NCBI GenBank assembly: GCA_907163375.1 | Contig: CAJQUW010000492.1 | Span: 1-64,000, forward strand | Reading direction: 5' to 3' | DNA from: Prostheceraeus crozeri | Lineage: Eukaryota; Platyhelminthes; Polycladida; Euryleptidae | DNA: 64,000 nucleotides | Shown: one piece after another, positions 1-10,334 of the stretch | Layout: every line of letters begins with the position of its first letter | How positions within the stretch are numbered: position 1 is the stretch's first letter | The notes under the pieces: generated by a model | What the model was told of the DNA's origin: nothing | Database searches by the model: none | Seen by the model: only the letters and a program-made list of their open reading frames with translations | Program-made: the position numbers and the translations under genes

Positions 1-89
1 GACGTTAAAAATTATAACAACTACTTCATCACACACTTGTAATTTAGTAACCCATTCTACATTTGGAACAAATAAAAATTATCAAATTG

Positions 90-695
90 CATTGACTAGT
101 TTCTCCACATTTAACACTATTCAAAACGTTATCAAAGATGTGAATGATCAATTTAGAATTATTCTACTGATAAAGGCAAAACATGGAAAATACTAACTTT
201 TCCTTCCTGGTCTTACGAATTGAACAATATCAAATGAAATTAAGAGACATTAGGTATACCATTTAAAGATAAGAAACAATTACATTTTGCAGTTGAACCG
301 GCAGTTAATAAATTTTCTCTTACTTTAGACGAAAATCATCAAGTTGATTTTAATCATGATAGATCATTGTCAAAGCTATTAGGATTTAATAACCAAACCT
401 ATAGTCAAGGTTATCTCTTAGGTGAGAAGATTCCAAAAATAACTGAAATAAATTCAATTGTTGTACATTGTGACATTATTGAAGAGATATAGTATTATAA
501 ATGGTAAATATCAATTTTAATATTCATTTTCCGCTTGTACTGTACCCATTGGTTATAGATTAAATGTATTTCCACAAACATTAATATATTTCCTATTACA
601 AGAAAAACTATTAACAACATTGGCTTTAGAATCACTGATGAAAAAGGACAAGAAATAAATTTTGGAGGTGAAGAGATTATATAGATCTTTTGTTC
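90..695 (+). pseudogene. Decayed penton-like capsid gene of a Polinton/adintovirus-like element
   Basis: The best frame is open from about 250 to 492 and ends in a stop. Similarity resumes in other frames at about 500-560 and 605-690. The order of features fits the penton-like structural protein common in invertebrate Polinton/adintovirus-like elements: a 'LGF' core segment near 388, a 'TEINSIVVHCDI' strand near 445-480, and a C-terminal 'ITDEKGQEINFGGEE' stretch near 630-675. In those elements the protein helps build the capsid. Here it is broken by several frameshifts and stops, so no product is expected. The packaging-ATPase relic follows about 220 bp downstream on the same strand, which supports the call. 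The family was recognised by eye; the 5' boundary is uncertain and may lie outside the window. Confidence 0.6.
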
Positions 696-917
696 GGTAT
701 AAACTCCTTGGAGGTAGAAACTGTTCGAGAGGTATAAAGCTCCGTTCGGGTGTATAAACTCCCACGCGAAGCTTAGAGAAGTTTAATTTTACTTTTCTTC
801 TTTGTAAAAAAAAATAAAAATAAAATAAATGGTTTGTTTTATCTAACAAATGTAGTGAACGTACCTACCTATTAAATAAAAAAAAACTTAAATTTAATCA
901 TCATCCAAATTTATCTA

Positions 918-1640
918 ATAAAAGTTTTGTCAGTTATTTGTGGAAGATCAGGATGTGGAAAAACATATCTATTATTTAAAATTTTAACGACTCCAAATTT
1001 TTTGGATTTAACAATCTTATAATTTATACAACAACAGCAGAACAACCCGTCTATCAATTTTTAAAATATGGATTTGAAAATAATCTTAAAAAACAGCAAT
1101 TGCTTTCATTATTCAAAGAATATGAAAAAGTCTGAATAGAAGAAGAAATAAGTTTCGTGGTGTGAAGTAAGCAGCAAAAAATAATCATTAGTAGAATCAA
1201 ATGAAAATAACAGATAAAGATACAATTAATAGATGATAGTGGTAATATGCAATCCTAGTAAGCTAGATAAAACAATGAAACATTGTGTAATTTGTGATGA
1301 TTGTGTTAATGATAGAAATCAGTCAGGTTCAGAGAAATTATTTCACAAGAGTAGACATAATATCTGTAGTGTTTTTTATTTACACAAAGTATGTATTCTT
1401 TAGACGGAAGTTTTATTAGAAAAATGCAAATATATTTATACTATTTGAAATTAATGCAAGAAACTTAAGTGATTTGTTAAGAGATTTATGTGTAAAGATA
1501 AAGTGAATTTAAACAAGCGGTAATAATGCTATGGTCAATATGATTATCGGATTTAGCACAATTAATATTGATATAAATAGTCAGGAAGAGTGTTCGAACA
1601 ATTGTTTTCGCGAGAAGAAAAAGAATTAACGAAATATAAT
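918..1640 (+). pseudogene. Decayed FtsK/HerA-like packaging ATPase of the same Polinton-like element
   Basis: A Walker A motif, GRSGCGKT, is readable at 942-965. An 'IIYTTTAEQ' segment follows near 1020. A Walker B-like 'CVICDDCVND' lies at about 1287-1316, then a 'FHKSRHN' segment near 1340, which in this family follows the sensor region. A 'REEKELTKYNG' tail reads at 1605-1645. These features in this order match the genome-packaging ATPase of Polintons and related animal virus-like elements, which moves DNA into capsids. The segments lie in different frames with stops between them, for example around 1130 and 1190-1260, so the gene is dead. Capsid piece then ATPase on one strand argues for one inserted element. 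Confidence 0.65.
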
Positions 1641-1788
1641 GGTTTTAATATATCTTAATTTTTGATGATCAGCTCTTAAATTTTGTCCTATTTTTCTGAA
1701 ATTATAATAGTGAGAATTTGGGGTAACAATGGTATACACACATAAAACAGTGTTTAACTGTAACTAAGATGGGGGTTTTGTTAGTTTT

Positions 1789-2040
1789 TTATTGCCTGTG
1801 GTGTGTTTGTAAGCGGTGTCGGTTATAGTTTTGCTCACGTTTAAAGGGTTTTTCACCCAAACGCTTAAAGTTTTCAACGTTTAATGTTCCTGTGTACAGT
1901 TCGTTGTACAGAAGGTTTTCCGTTGGTAATAAGGTGTGGCTGTAATAAACTTTGGCGTTAATAAAGGTTTTGTCTAATATAGGTGTGTCGTAATAAAGTT
2001 TTTTAGGCTCGTCGAAATAAAGTGTCATCAGGGGCGTCAT
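1789..2040 (-). CDS. Short open frame of unknown function beside the Polinton-like relic
   Basis: An 83-codon frame on the minus strand, next to the capsid/ATPase remnants but on the opposite strand. Its composition (many Tyr, Asn, Leu and Lys, without long homopolymers) is compatible with a former coding segment. I recognise no domain, signal peptide or membrane segment. It could be a remnant of another Polinton-like cargo gene or a chance ORF in AT-rich DNA. No promoter or splice signal was identified. Confidence 0.2.
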   Translation of the reverse strand: MTPLMTLYFDEPKKLYYDTPILDKTFINAKVYYSHTLLPTENLLYNELYTGTLNVENFKRLGEKPFKREQNYNRHRLQTHHRQ

Positions 2041-2695
2041 GTATAAAAAAGTTTAGCATCAATAGAAATGTTTTACCCTCACTATTATTTTTCCATCCGT
2101 TGTTATTTATGATCATCAACTTTGTCTGTCTGTGAGTGAAATGATATTTGATTTACTTCATTAGCTATTTGATCAATTTTTCAATCTCATCATAACGTAA
2201 TTACATTATCAGCACCATACTCTTTGTATGTAGTATAATAGTAATGTAAGTTTATCTTAGATTCTTTTAATATGTAAATGCTTAGTTTTTAATGATTTTA
2301 GTTTCTTAGTTATTAAAGATTTATATAACATTGTAATAAAATTTGGTGATATGTTTGCAAAAAAAACCCGCTCTACGTACCTTGTTTTTTAATAAGCCCG
2401 GTTAGGCATCTGCTGGAATTATCTAAAACACTGAAAATATATAACAATTGTTAAAGCAACTAATCCGCTATTGTTAAGAATTTGCCATTTCCTTGTGTTA
2501 CCATTATTAACTTTTAGTCCATCTCTTTCTTAATTTTTTTTTATTGCCTATAATCTTAATAAATAATTGAGATTCCTATTTTCTTTTTTATAGCGTACTC
2601 TATCTTTGTGTTTTTAAAGTTACATTATTTTTTCATGTTAATCTTTTTCAATGACATTATTAAAAGTTGAACTACGTTTCATATGTTATCGTAGG

Positions 2696-2765
2696 ATTTT
2701 TCTTGCGGTTTCTTCCACTTTTGTTTCTTCCTCTTTTGTTTCTTCCATTTTTAAAGAATTATCGT
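2696..2765 (-). repeat. 15-bp tandem repeat, block 1 (would encode Val-Glu-Glu-Thr-Lys on minus strand)
   Basis: Copies of TTTTGTTTCTTCCAC and close variants sit side by side. On the minus strand they read as repeated V/E-E-T-K. The same block recurs at 3427-3503, again ending in the word 'tttttaaagaa'. Whether it was ever translated is unknown. Confidence 0.6.
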
Positions 2766-2944
2766 TAAAATGATTGTTTAAAATTGTCATAACAACTATC
2801 CCGCATGTCGCCGTCTATGCGTTCTAAATTTAGAAGAAGAATTTTATTGTCATTTGCTTTTATTGTCAATGCACTCTTATGTGCTTAATCTATTCATGTC
2901 TTCACAATGGGAAGTACTTTACTACCCGTATGTGTTTGGCAAAC

Positions 2945-3138
2945 GCTAAATGAATTTTGCAAATCGATTTCTAAAACTGAATTTGAAAATAGACTTTGCA
3001 AATGGATTTTGAAAATAGATTTTGAAAACAGATTCTGAAAATAATTTACGTAGGGGTAAATTGAAATGTCAAAACTTTACGCACGCGTAAGTTGAAATGT
3101 CAAAAGTTTACCGATGGGTAAATTGAAATGACAAGATA
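2945..3138. repeat. Two short tandem arrays (about 16 bp and about 34 bp periods)
   Basis: From 2945 to about 3045, variants of 'TTTGAAAATAGAT' repeat every 15-17 bp. From about 3046 to 3137, three units of about 34 bp carry 'AATTGAAATGTCAAAA' followed by 'TTTAC..GGGTAA'. They are degenerate and AT-rich, and fall between the Polinton-like remnants and the next array. Confidence 0.6.
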
Positions 3139-3426
3139 TAGCATGATAATTTTAGGGGAAAGCTGCTAGACGTTTCTCTCTCTTCAATCTCTGTCTCTCT
3201 CTTCAATTATCAGGCAGTGTACGGGTTCATTGAATAATTTTGAGTTTATGAGTTACAATGATCTTCTAGTTCACACAATTAGTACTTTAAATAATGTTGA
3301 GCATACAATAACGAAGAATGACTAAGTAATAATTGCGTCTTCTTAATTTATCATAGTGCTCTAATCTTAATAATAATTGAGAACCATTTCACTTATTTTT
3401 AATTGAGATAACGAAGGATATATTCT

Positions 3427-3503
3427 TGAGGTTTCTTCCATTTCTGAAGTTCCTTCCACTTTTGTTTCTTCCACTTTTGTTCCTTCCATTTTTAAAGAAA
3501 TAT
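3427..3503 (-). repeat. 15-bp tandem repeat, block 2
   Basis: Second copy of the TTTTGTTTCTTCCAC-type array seen at 2696-2765, in the same orientation and also ending in 'tttttaaagaaat'. The pair suggests a local duplication of about 730 bp offset. Confidence 0.55.
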
Positions 3504-3569
3504 TTTTAACGGGCGAAGCCCTGGAAGACATCTCCGATGTCCCGCTAGTTACATGATATATTTTAAAAA

Positions 3570-4105
3570 CCTGAAAAATGTCATAATCACAAATTTAAGA
3601 TTCTTAACTTTTATGATTTTTTCGGTGTCCGGGTTTTCGGTGTCCTAGAACGGTCATGATTTAAGCGGGGGTGAAAAATGACATAATCACAAATTTGAGA
3701 TTCTTAACTTTTCTGATTTTTCGGTGTCCTGGAACGGTCATGATTTAAGCAATGAAAAATGTCATAATCACAAATTTGAGATTTTGAAAAATTTGAAAAA
3801 TTGGGTATTTTTAAAAACGCCCAAATCGGAGCGAAGCTCCTCTGGCTTTAGCGCTTTAGCCGATTTATGAATTTAGGTCTTCATAACCTGAAAAAGGGTT
3901 CAAATTCATGAATCGGCTTAAGCCAGAGGAGCTTCGCTCCGATTTATGTTGTTTTTAAAAATGCGATTTTTGAAAAAATGGTACTTTTTAAATGGACTAA
4001 ATTCATGAATTTAGGTCTTAAAAACCTGAAAAAGGGACTAAATTCATGAATTTATGTCGTTTTTAAAAGTACTAATTTTTTTGATTTTATGGTGTCCTGG
4101 AACGG
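3570..4105. repeat. Tandem array (about 79-bp unit) with related AT-rich words
   Basis: A unit starting 'GAAAAATGTCATAATCACAA' and ending 'GGTCATGATTTAAGC' occurs at about 3577-3668 (with a 15-bp internal insertion), 3673-3750, and partially from 3754. The word 'GGTGTCCTGGAACGGTC' recurs at 4090. A large hairpin lies inside the array at 3823-3945. Confidence 0.7.
3823..3945. repeat. Large inverted repeat (hairpin), 44-52 bp arms
   Basis: The arm at 3823-3874 pairs with 3902-3945. The arms match except for an 8-bp insertion (TAGCGCTT) in the left arm. The pairing includes 'GGAGCGAAGCTCC' with 'GGAGCTTCGCTCC', each itself nearly palindromic. Weaker pairing continues outward to about 3800 and 3966. 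Confidence 0.85.
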
Positions 4106-4289
4106 TCTTTTGTCCATTACTGATGTTTCAGTGAATCGAATTCGCCAGCTCCAAGTCGAAGCCCTGGAAACACAAATACAGGCAAACAAGGCCGTAATTG
4201 ACACGTGCGGAAAAATCAACCAACTGATCCCGAAGTTATCGGATTTATTCATCAGTGAATCAGACGTAATGAGATATGCATGCAAATGA
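4089..4289 (+). CDS. Small coiled-coil-like ORF, unknown
   Basis: A 66-codon frame whose middle ('RQLQVEALETQIQANKAV') has heptad-like spacing of Leu, Val, Ile and Ala. It begins inside the last unit of the upstream tandem array, so the true start is doubtful. No family recognised. It may be a Polinton-like accessory ORF or a remnant; on position alone I cannot tell. Confidence 0.3.
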   Translation: MVSWNGLLSITDVSVNRIRQLQVEALETQIQANKAVIDTCGKINQLIPKLSDLFISESDVMRYACK

Positions 4290-4389
4290 TAGGCTACTTT
4301 CAAGAAGGAAAACGATTGATTAGAAATTCTTTGTTTTTTAACGGAAATTATATATCGAAGGGAATTTTGTGATCCTTAAAAGAAATGTG

Positions 4390-4765
4390 GGGTCTTATGT
4401 GTTATTTCACCCCCAATGTTTAAGCTCATCTAGAGACCGTAAAAATAATGCAATCTATATTCAATCAAAACAACTAGCTTGGAGGCCAAAATCAAATGGG
4501 TTTAGATTCTGTCTTTCGCACCTACAGCGCTTACATCGCTCACGAGCGCTGATAGTTGCAACAGATTCATGGATAGTGGCCGAATAAATAGAATGAATTG
4601 TTGACTGTGCTGTGACTGCGCGGCGAAGGAACGTGCGCTCTAGATGACTCATTACTCGATCACAAATGACCTGAACAACCTTCCCTTAAAGTTTAATGAT
4701 AATTGATTATTTTTACGGTCTCTAGATGAACTTAAATATTGGAGGTGAAATAACACAAAAGACCC
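4390..4765. mobile_element. 376-bp MITE with about 58-bp TIRs and a perfect 8-bp target duplication
   Basis: The left arm (4390 to about 4447, starting GGGTCTTATGTGTTATTTCA) is the imperfect reverse complement of about 4707-4765. The element is flanked by GAAATGTG at 4382-4389 and again at 4766-4773, a perfect 8-bp duplication. Known biology: 8-bp duplications are typical of hAT and some Merlin elements. Inner ORFs are by-products of the arms, and no transposase is present. Confidence 0.85.
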
Positions 4766-4937
4766 GAAATGTGTAATCCTTGAGGTTTTCTTGTATTAGA
4801 AATATTCAAAGTTTAATGAAATTATATTCAATTATACTGGTATTTGAGATTTGGGGAGACAAAGTAAAAATACCAGTAACAATTTTTTGTAATTATAGGC
4901 AACAATATCACAGATTTTCGGTACAAGATGCTTTCAA

Positions 4938-5115
4938 AAGTAATTTTGGACAATGTAATTTCGTTTAATAATTCCTGAATTTGATTGGTTTCCTATAGCA
5001 TCGTTCGTCGTCAGGTCATTAAACTCAGTCTGATCTGTAGTAGAGTCGGTATCTGGTTCCGGGATATCATTGTCCAAAGCAAAATTATGTAACACTGCTG
5101 CGTAACACTGAATCG
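4938..5115 (-). pseudogene. C-terminal fragment of a PIF/Harbinger nuclease (HARBI1-like)
   Basis: The minus strand reads 'QCYAAVLHNFALDND', then an acidic 'PEPDTDS' linker, and ends with 'IIKRNYIVQNYF' and a stop. The C/A-x-x-LHN helix, acidic linker and terminal R-x-x-I-V-x-x-F match the C-terminus of the PIF/Harbinger DDE nuclease, the enzyme that cuts and pastes that superfamily at TWA targets. Only the last 60 or so residues are seen; upstream similarity fades at about 5115. The 376-bp MITE sits on its 3' side, but that MITE has an 8-bp TSD and so was probably not mobilised by Harbinger. Confidence 0.6.
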
Positions 5116-5239
5116 GGACGGTAACCTAAGGTCACGCGAGGTCACGGGCGATGAGTCATCGTTGCTCATTTTGCACTTGATTTTGGGATGTACTCACTAC
5201 TAAGAGAAAGAGAGCAATCAGTCACTGCAAAATCAACTT

Positions 5240-6568
5240 CCATCGATTGTGAAGCCGCTATCTCTATTAAAGGTATTGTTTCTCATAATTACTATCTCAT
5301 TATTACTCATATTACTATCGTGGTTAGATGATTGGACTGCGGCTGTAAATGCAAAGCAACAAGTGAATGTGATAAGCATCGATTTTACAAAACCCTTTGA
5401 TACTTTCTGCTATCGGAAACTTTTGCTGAAATAAAATCATACGGTTTCAAGTTTGAGCTATTGCATTGGATTCATGATTTTCTGTGTGGTCGTATCCAAA
5501 TTGTAGTATTTGATGCCATTTTATCCAATAACATGCTAATCTCAAGTGGGGTCCCACAAGGCTCCGTGTTGGGGCCACGGCTATTTTTGATTTACATTAA
5601 TGACATTTGTAATGCTATGAATGCGGATTGTAAATTTTCTCTTTTCGCTGATGACCTTAATCTGTACACGTCGGGAGGTGTTGAACAGATGAACTCTTTA
5701 AAAGACTCACTCTCAGATATCGGTAGATGGGCTAGCAAGTGGCAATTGTCTATCTCCATTCCGAAGACTATATCGTTTGGTTCAACATTTAATCGGGTAT
5801 ATCATTTGAACAATGCGAGCATAAATGCATCATCTGAGTTTCGCAATATTAGTGCTCCAGTGTTATTTTCACATCAGATCTCAAAGTTTCCTTCCATTCC
5901 ACGATGTAGCCTCAAAGGGAATGTCTCGAGCTTATTTGGTCTTGCGTTGTTTTTCGACTAATCATTCATATCATCTCATGAAGGCATATATTACATATGT
6001 TCGACCATTAGTCGAATATTGCTCTCAGGTATGGAGTCCTTATCGCATTAAGGATATTAAAGTGGTCGAAAAGGTACAAAAATACTACACTAAAAATGTA
6101 TGTCGACGAGCCAACTTGACTTTCTCTGATTATAAATCCCGCCTTTCTATACTATCATTGAATCTCATGAGGCGAGAAGGATCTTTTTGGACTTAGTATT
6201 GGTATACAAAATGATCAATAACGAGGTCGAATTGCCCTTCAAAAATTTCTTTCAGTTCTCCGATACCATCACACGAAAACATTCTTGCACACTGAAAGCG
6301 CTCGGAACTCCACATTATGACTGCAGACGTTATTTTTTCAGTCACCGAAGAGCGGCGATTTGGAACAGTCTACCGGACACCGTGGTTAAGGCGGAATCAG
6401 TTTCGATTTTTAAAAAGAGACTTCGAGTGTACGATTATCCATCACATTGTAAAGTATCTAAATAATGTATTTTTTGTTGGTTCCAGTTACGCGTAAGTGT
6501 TGCTCTAGCAACCTGTGTCACCTATTGTATTTTCTATATAATAAAAAAATCATTCATTCATTCATAAT
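5240..6568 (+). pseudogene. 5'-truncated LINE with reverse-transcriptase core (CR1/Jockey group)
   Basis: RT motif A is visible as 'VISIDFTKPFDT', motif B as 'SSGVPQGSVLGP', and the catalytic motif C as 'FADD'. Downstream the thumb/C-terminal region reads 'YVRPLVEYCSQVWSP' and 'YFFSHRRAAIWNSLPD', typical of CR1/Jockey-like non-LTR retrotransposons, which copy their RNA at a nicked target. The reading moves between frames near 5430, 5850 and 6190, so the protein is broken. The copy lacks the endonuclease and N-terminal part (5' truncation). It ends in an A-rich stretch and TCATTCATTCATTCAT at about 6551-6566, the simple-repeat tail expected of this group. Confidence 0.85.
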
Positions 6569-6569
6569 T

Positions 6570-9238
6570 TGAATCCCTTCCTTGACTCGACTTCTCCCTT
6601 CGAGGAGCAACACACCAAGCTAATATAATTTAAGACAAATCCTGAGTGATGGTCATTTGTGAATTTAATGTATCATGTCTGTACAATATTAAACATGAAA
6701 ATGTGTAGACGTAATTGCTGCGTTGATTTCAGCTCACAATCATCGAGCGCGCCTTACATCGAAACTATTCGAACTTTCGCGCCAAATGCCGAGCCTATTG
6801 CTTTTGACACAGTGTGCTGCTGGCAATTTGTGTTAGCTCTGTTCATATCTCGCCCTATAAGTCAATGTTTTCGTCAATACTGCGCTCACAGAGATAGATT
6901 CATTTGCGTAGTGGATCAGCGTATACTGAAAAAGCCATCTTTTGAAACGAACATCGGGATGAAAGCATTCAGATTCCAAACCTCCACTTGTTTGGAGTCC
7001 AATTCCTCGAGGTACCGTGCGTCAACATCAAACTTAATCAAGCGGATATTTCTATACCAGTGTTTCTCAACATCCTGTCCACGGACTAAAATCAGTCGGC
7101 GGGACAGGTCAGTTCAGTCCGCGAAGTTAATGCGAAATAGAGATCGCTTTTAGTATAAAACGCTTAATCAAAAGCGGATTTGGTCAAAAGACGTCTTCCT
7201 TTGTCTTTGGTTCTTGATTTGGCTTGTTAATCCGATGATGCTGTCTCAGAGTCAAATGTGTATTCAATGTTATTAGCATGGTAAGCATGTACAGATCATG
7301 TGCTTTCTTTTGAAGCTTCGCTGGCGCAGCTACGTATTAATGATAGCGATACTTTACTGCAATTTACGACACAGTCAGTCACCACCAGACGGGAGTGACG
7401 TACTGGTTTTGCCGACTCTTCACGACTAGGGAATGCATCTTTCCTATTGGTTCGCTCAGTTGACGTGCTCCTGTATTGTATGTATAATGTCATTGTATGT
7501 ACTACATTAATAATATTATTTTTCCTTCTCTGGATGTTTCGTAATTACTAGCAACATCTGACGTACGATCATTCTGTCCACAGGACTTACGGGACATCAT
7601 CTGTAGTAAATGAATTAAATACGAAAATGTTATTCAGCGCAAATAAATAGACGCCGCTACGTGCAGTATGACAGATTCGCATTTATTCAAGCAAACATCA
7701 GTCCACTTACTTTGCTTGGCATGACCGCACAGCCCGCGATAAGCAAGTGTTGAGAGAAGCTACTCTATACCTTCAAGATTCATAGAGGAGATTTTAATTC
7801 AGCATCAATTGACTTTGTCGTGTATTGACTTTCGTGTATATATCAACGAATATTTACTGGACATCCTTTGCAACAGACGAGCTCACACGACAGATTGGTT
7901 TTATACAAGTAAAGCTACATAATGCATTGGCTGCTCTAGCTTTTCGGGTTAGGTAATGCCCATCACGTCGTCGCCATCGACACTCAACATAGCGACCTAT
8001 TTGATTTTGTCTGACATCGATTCCGTATAATGTAAGGGTAGGACTATGCCTATATGTACGTACTTTATACGTATAGGGCTACACAATCAAACACTATTAA
8101 ATCTAAAAAATCAAAGACTGTAGAAAAAAACGCAGTTTTTTTGTCGAAACCTATATGTACGTAGTGCAAAATACCTTTCTTTTCTTCAATAGATGCTTAC
8201 TGAATGGTACTGCCAGTAGGCTTTCGATTGACGAGTTATAGTTGGTCACACTCAGACATGCACGTCCAGTAAAGCAAGCAATGCTGATCTGAAATGGCAT
8301 TACCCTTATTGAAAATCCGGCGCGGTTAGTTCCATTGAGCGCGCACTCCGCTGTTTGCCAGTGTCCCCATCAGCCAATGAATTTCTGGGGAAGCCTAAAG
8401 CGTTATGCTAGCGAATATTGGCATCACTTCCATCCACCTCAGCCAGCGATAAGGAGAGTTTAGCGCGCTTGGGTGTGCTAAGTGTGAAATCAACGTGAGC
8501 TGACAAGCTGTGCGCTGCATTGTTGCTACACCCACTGATGGCAATTGCAATTGCAGTATTTTAGTGGATTTGAAGGAAATGTTGAGCATTAGGGGCATAA
8601 TAGATAGAGCCGCCACTGACATAATAGTAATCATACCTTCTTTGATTGCATACTACACCGGTGCGAGCTTGAGAAATTTGAAGTCAATTCGACATAAAGT
8701 GTATTTCGAAATCAGAATGTGTTCTTCTTGTGGATGACCGATACATGGTGAGAAGGAAAAATAGATTACAGAAATTTCATCCTCTTTGATGTCGCTGTCT
8801 GCCATAGAGGTTAGCCTCTTCAGAAGTAAAATCCAACCATTCCAACGCACAATTTTTACAGAAAATCTTTTGATGAAAGACTTGAGCTCCTTTTTTCCAC
8901 TCGTGTGCATTGTAAATCACCGCATAAATTTGATAAATGAGCATATTCAAATAGAAAGTGATATATTTATGTTGTTAACTAGATACATTATGTACCTGCT
9001 AGCGCTACGATAAAAACACCTATTGCTTTTATCATTTGCAAACAAGAATTTTATGGTTATGATATCATTCAATTAAAATTCATCGAAATGACTTTTTCAA
9101 TCAAAGCGGGTAAATAGATACATTTTATCGCAAGTGCACCATATCTTATCTTGCTCTTTTCTCAGCTAACTTAGCTAAAATCATTTATAAATGTGCGTTC
9201 TTGTAAATCTGAAATAATTTAGTACAATTTTCTGTACT
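6570..9238. other. 2.7-kb stretch without a recognisable gene
   Basis: Several ORFs of 65-164 codons occur (the longest at 6659-7153 +), but none shows a domain, and overlapping frames on both strands are equally open. A hAT-style terminus, CAGTGTTTCTCAAC, occurs near 7070 without a matching partner. Near 8055-8085, 'TACGTACTTTATACGTA' is a small dyad. Nothing else is supported. Confidence 0.5.
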
Positions 9239-9266
9239 AATTTCCCCAAAAGCTTTTGGGGAAATT
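9239..9266. repeat. Perfect 28-bp palindrome
   Basis: The sequence is its own reverse complement with no loop; its half is AATTTCCCCAAAAG, centred on an AAGCTT site. It lies in otherwise featureless DNA about 1.1 kb downstream of the GPCR stop. Confidence 0.9.
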
Positions 9267-10334
9267 TTACCAACATTCCATAAGGCCATTTTGTGTTAGA
9301 TCATTGATTCTTCGTCAGGAATTTGACTAAAAATAGGTCATATTCTTCTCATCATAATCTCACAGACTTGAGAAAAATCCTGATCATCAAACAATAAATC
9401 AACACCTGTCAAATTAACTTAAAAAAGCTGATATTGAGAATATGCCATACTTGACAATCTGTTATGAAGTATGATTAAGTAAAATCTAAGAATAATAGAT
9501 CTGTAGGAATATCTATTTAGCCATCATTTTCATTCTATTTCATTATGATGAGACACATCTAAATAGTGAAATTGCATGTAACATGTATTGGCATTGAAAT
9601 GTAGATCTTTGTAAGCATAAAAGTATTTTATAAAGTCATCAAGGAATGATTTCTGAAAGCACTTAAATGGGATATTTTGTTTGGGTTGTTTAAATGTAGA
9701 TTCTTGCCGAAAGTCGATTTGTCGCAAGTTGCTTCATTAAAGTAATTTTGCATATGAAGAGAAATGATGATTACTACAAATATTTACAAAGTACCCAGGC
9801 AGCGCAAGTTGTCGATACCTTCTCACTGTCAACCACTGGACGCCGCCACCGCAAGTCCACGACGCTCTATTTCTTTATTCATCATGGAGTGTCGGATTTC
9901 TATGGTTAATACCTTGTCATACGAAATCTGCCACGAAGCTGAGTAATTGCTCCCTATTCTCGTGAGAGAAAGCTTATAATCTGAAAGCATATCACTAAAC
10001 CGATAAGTTCCACTCAACGTCGTAGCGCAAGACAAGGCTTTAAGCTCTTGCAGCTTGCGTTGCATATATTTGTGTTGTCAAATATTCGTTGATAATCCGC
10101 GGCCAGACATTTGCTACGGGCTTGAGTCGAAACAAATGTGAATTTCATCATCTTATCAAAATTGTTTAGTTGAGAATTCACTAGTACAAGTAGTCTCTAA
10201 GAAAACGTCAATTTGCAGGAAACTGATTGAAATGACGGAGAAAATTTCGGAAAAATGAACAAACAAAAACATATATTTAAATAATTTAGTATGAACTGAA
10301 GAGGACACATCAATAGGCAGATAATAATAAGACT
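9267..10334. other. Region downstream of the GPCR; possible 3'UTR
   Basis: No clear gene. A 78-codon minus-strand frame at 9829-10065 is mildly coding-like but unrecognised. A minus-strand AATAAA (TTTATT on the given strand near 9880) could be a poly(A) signal, about 450 bp after the GPCR stop; this is only a possibility. Confidence 0.3.

Noticed and set aside
4369-4652. ORFs on both strands inside the 376-bp MITE
   Set aside because: They are read through terminal inverted repeats and spacer; no conservation or motif.
6659-7153. 164-codon plus-strand ORF
   Set aside because: No domain, irregular Cys/Arg/Ser composition, and an equally plausible opposite strand; kept only as unassigned sequence.
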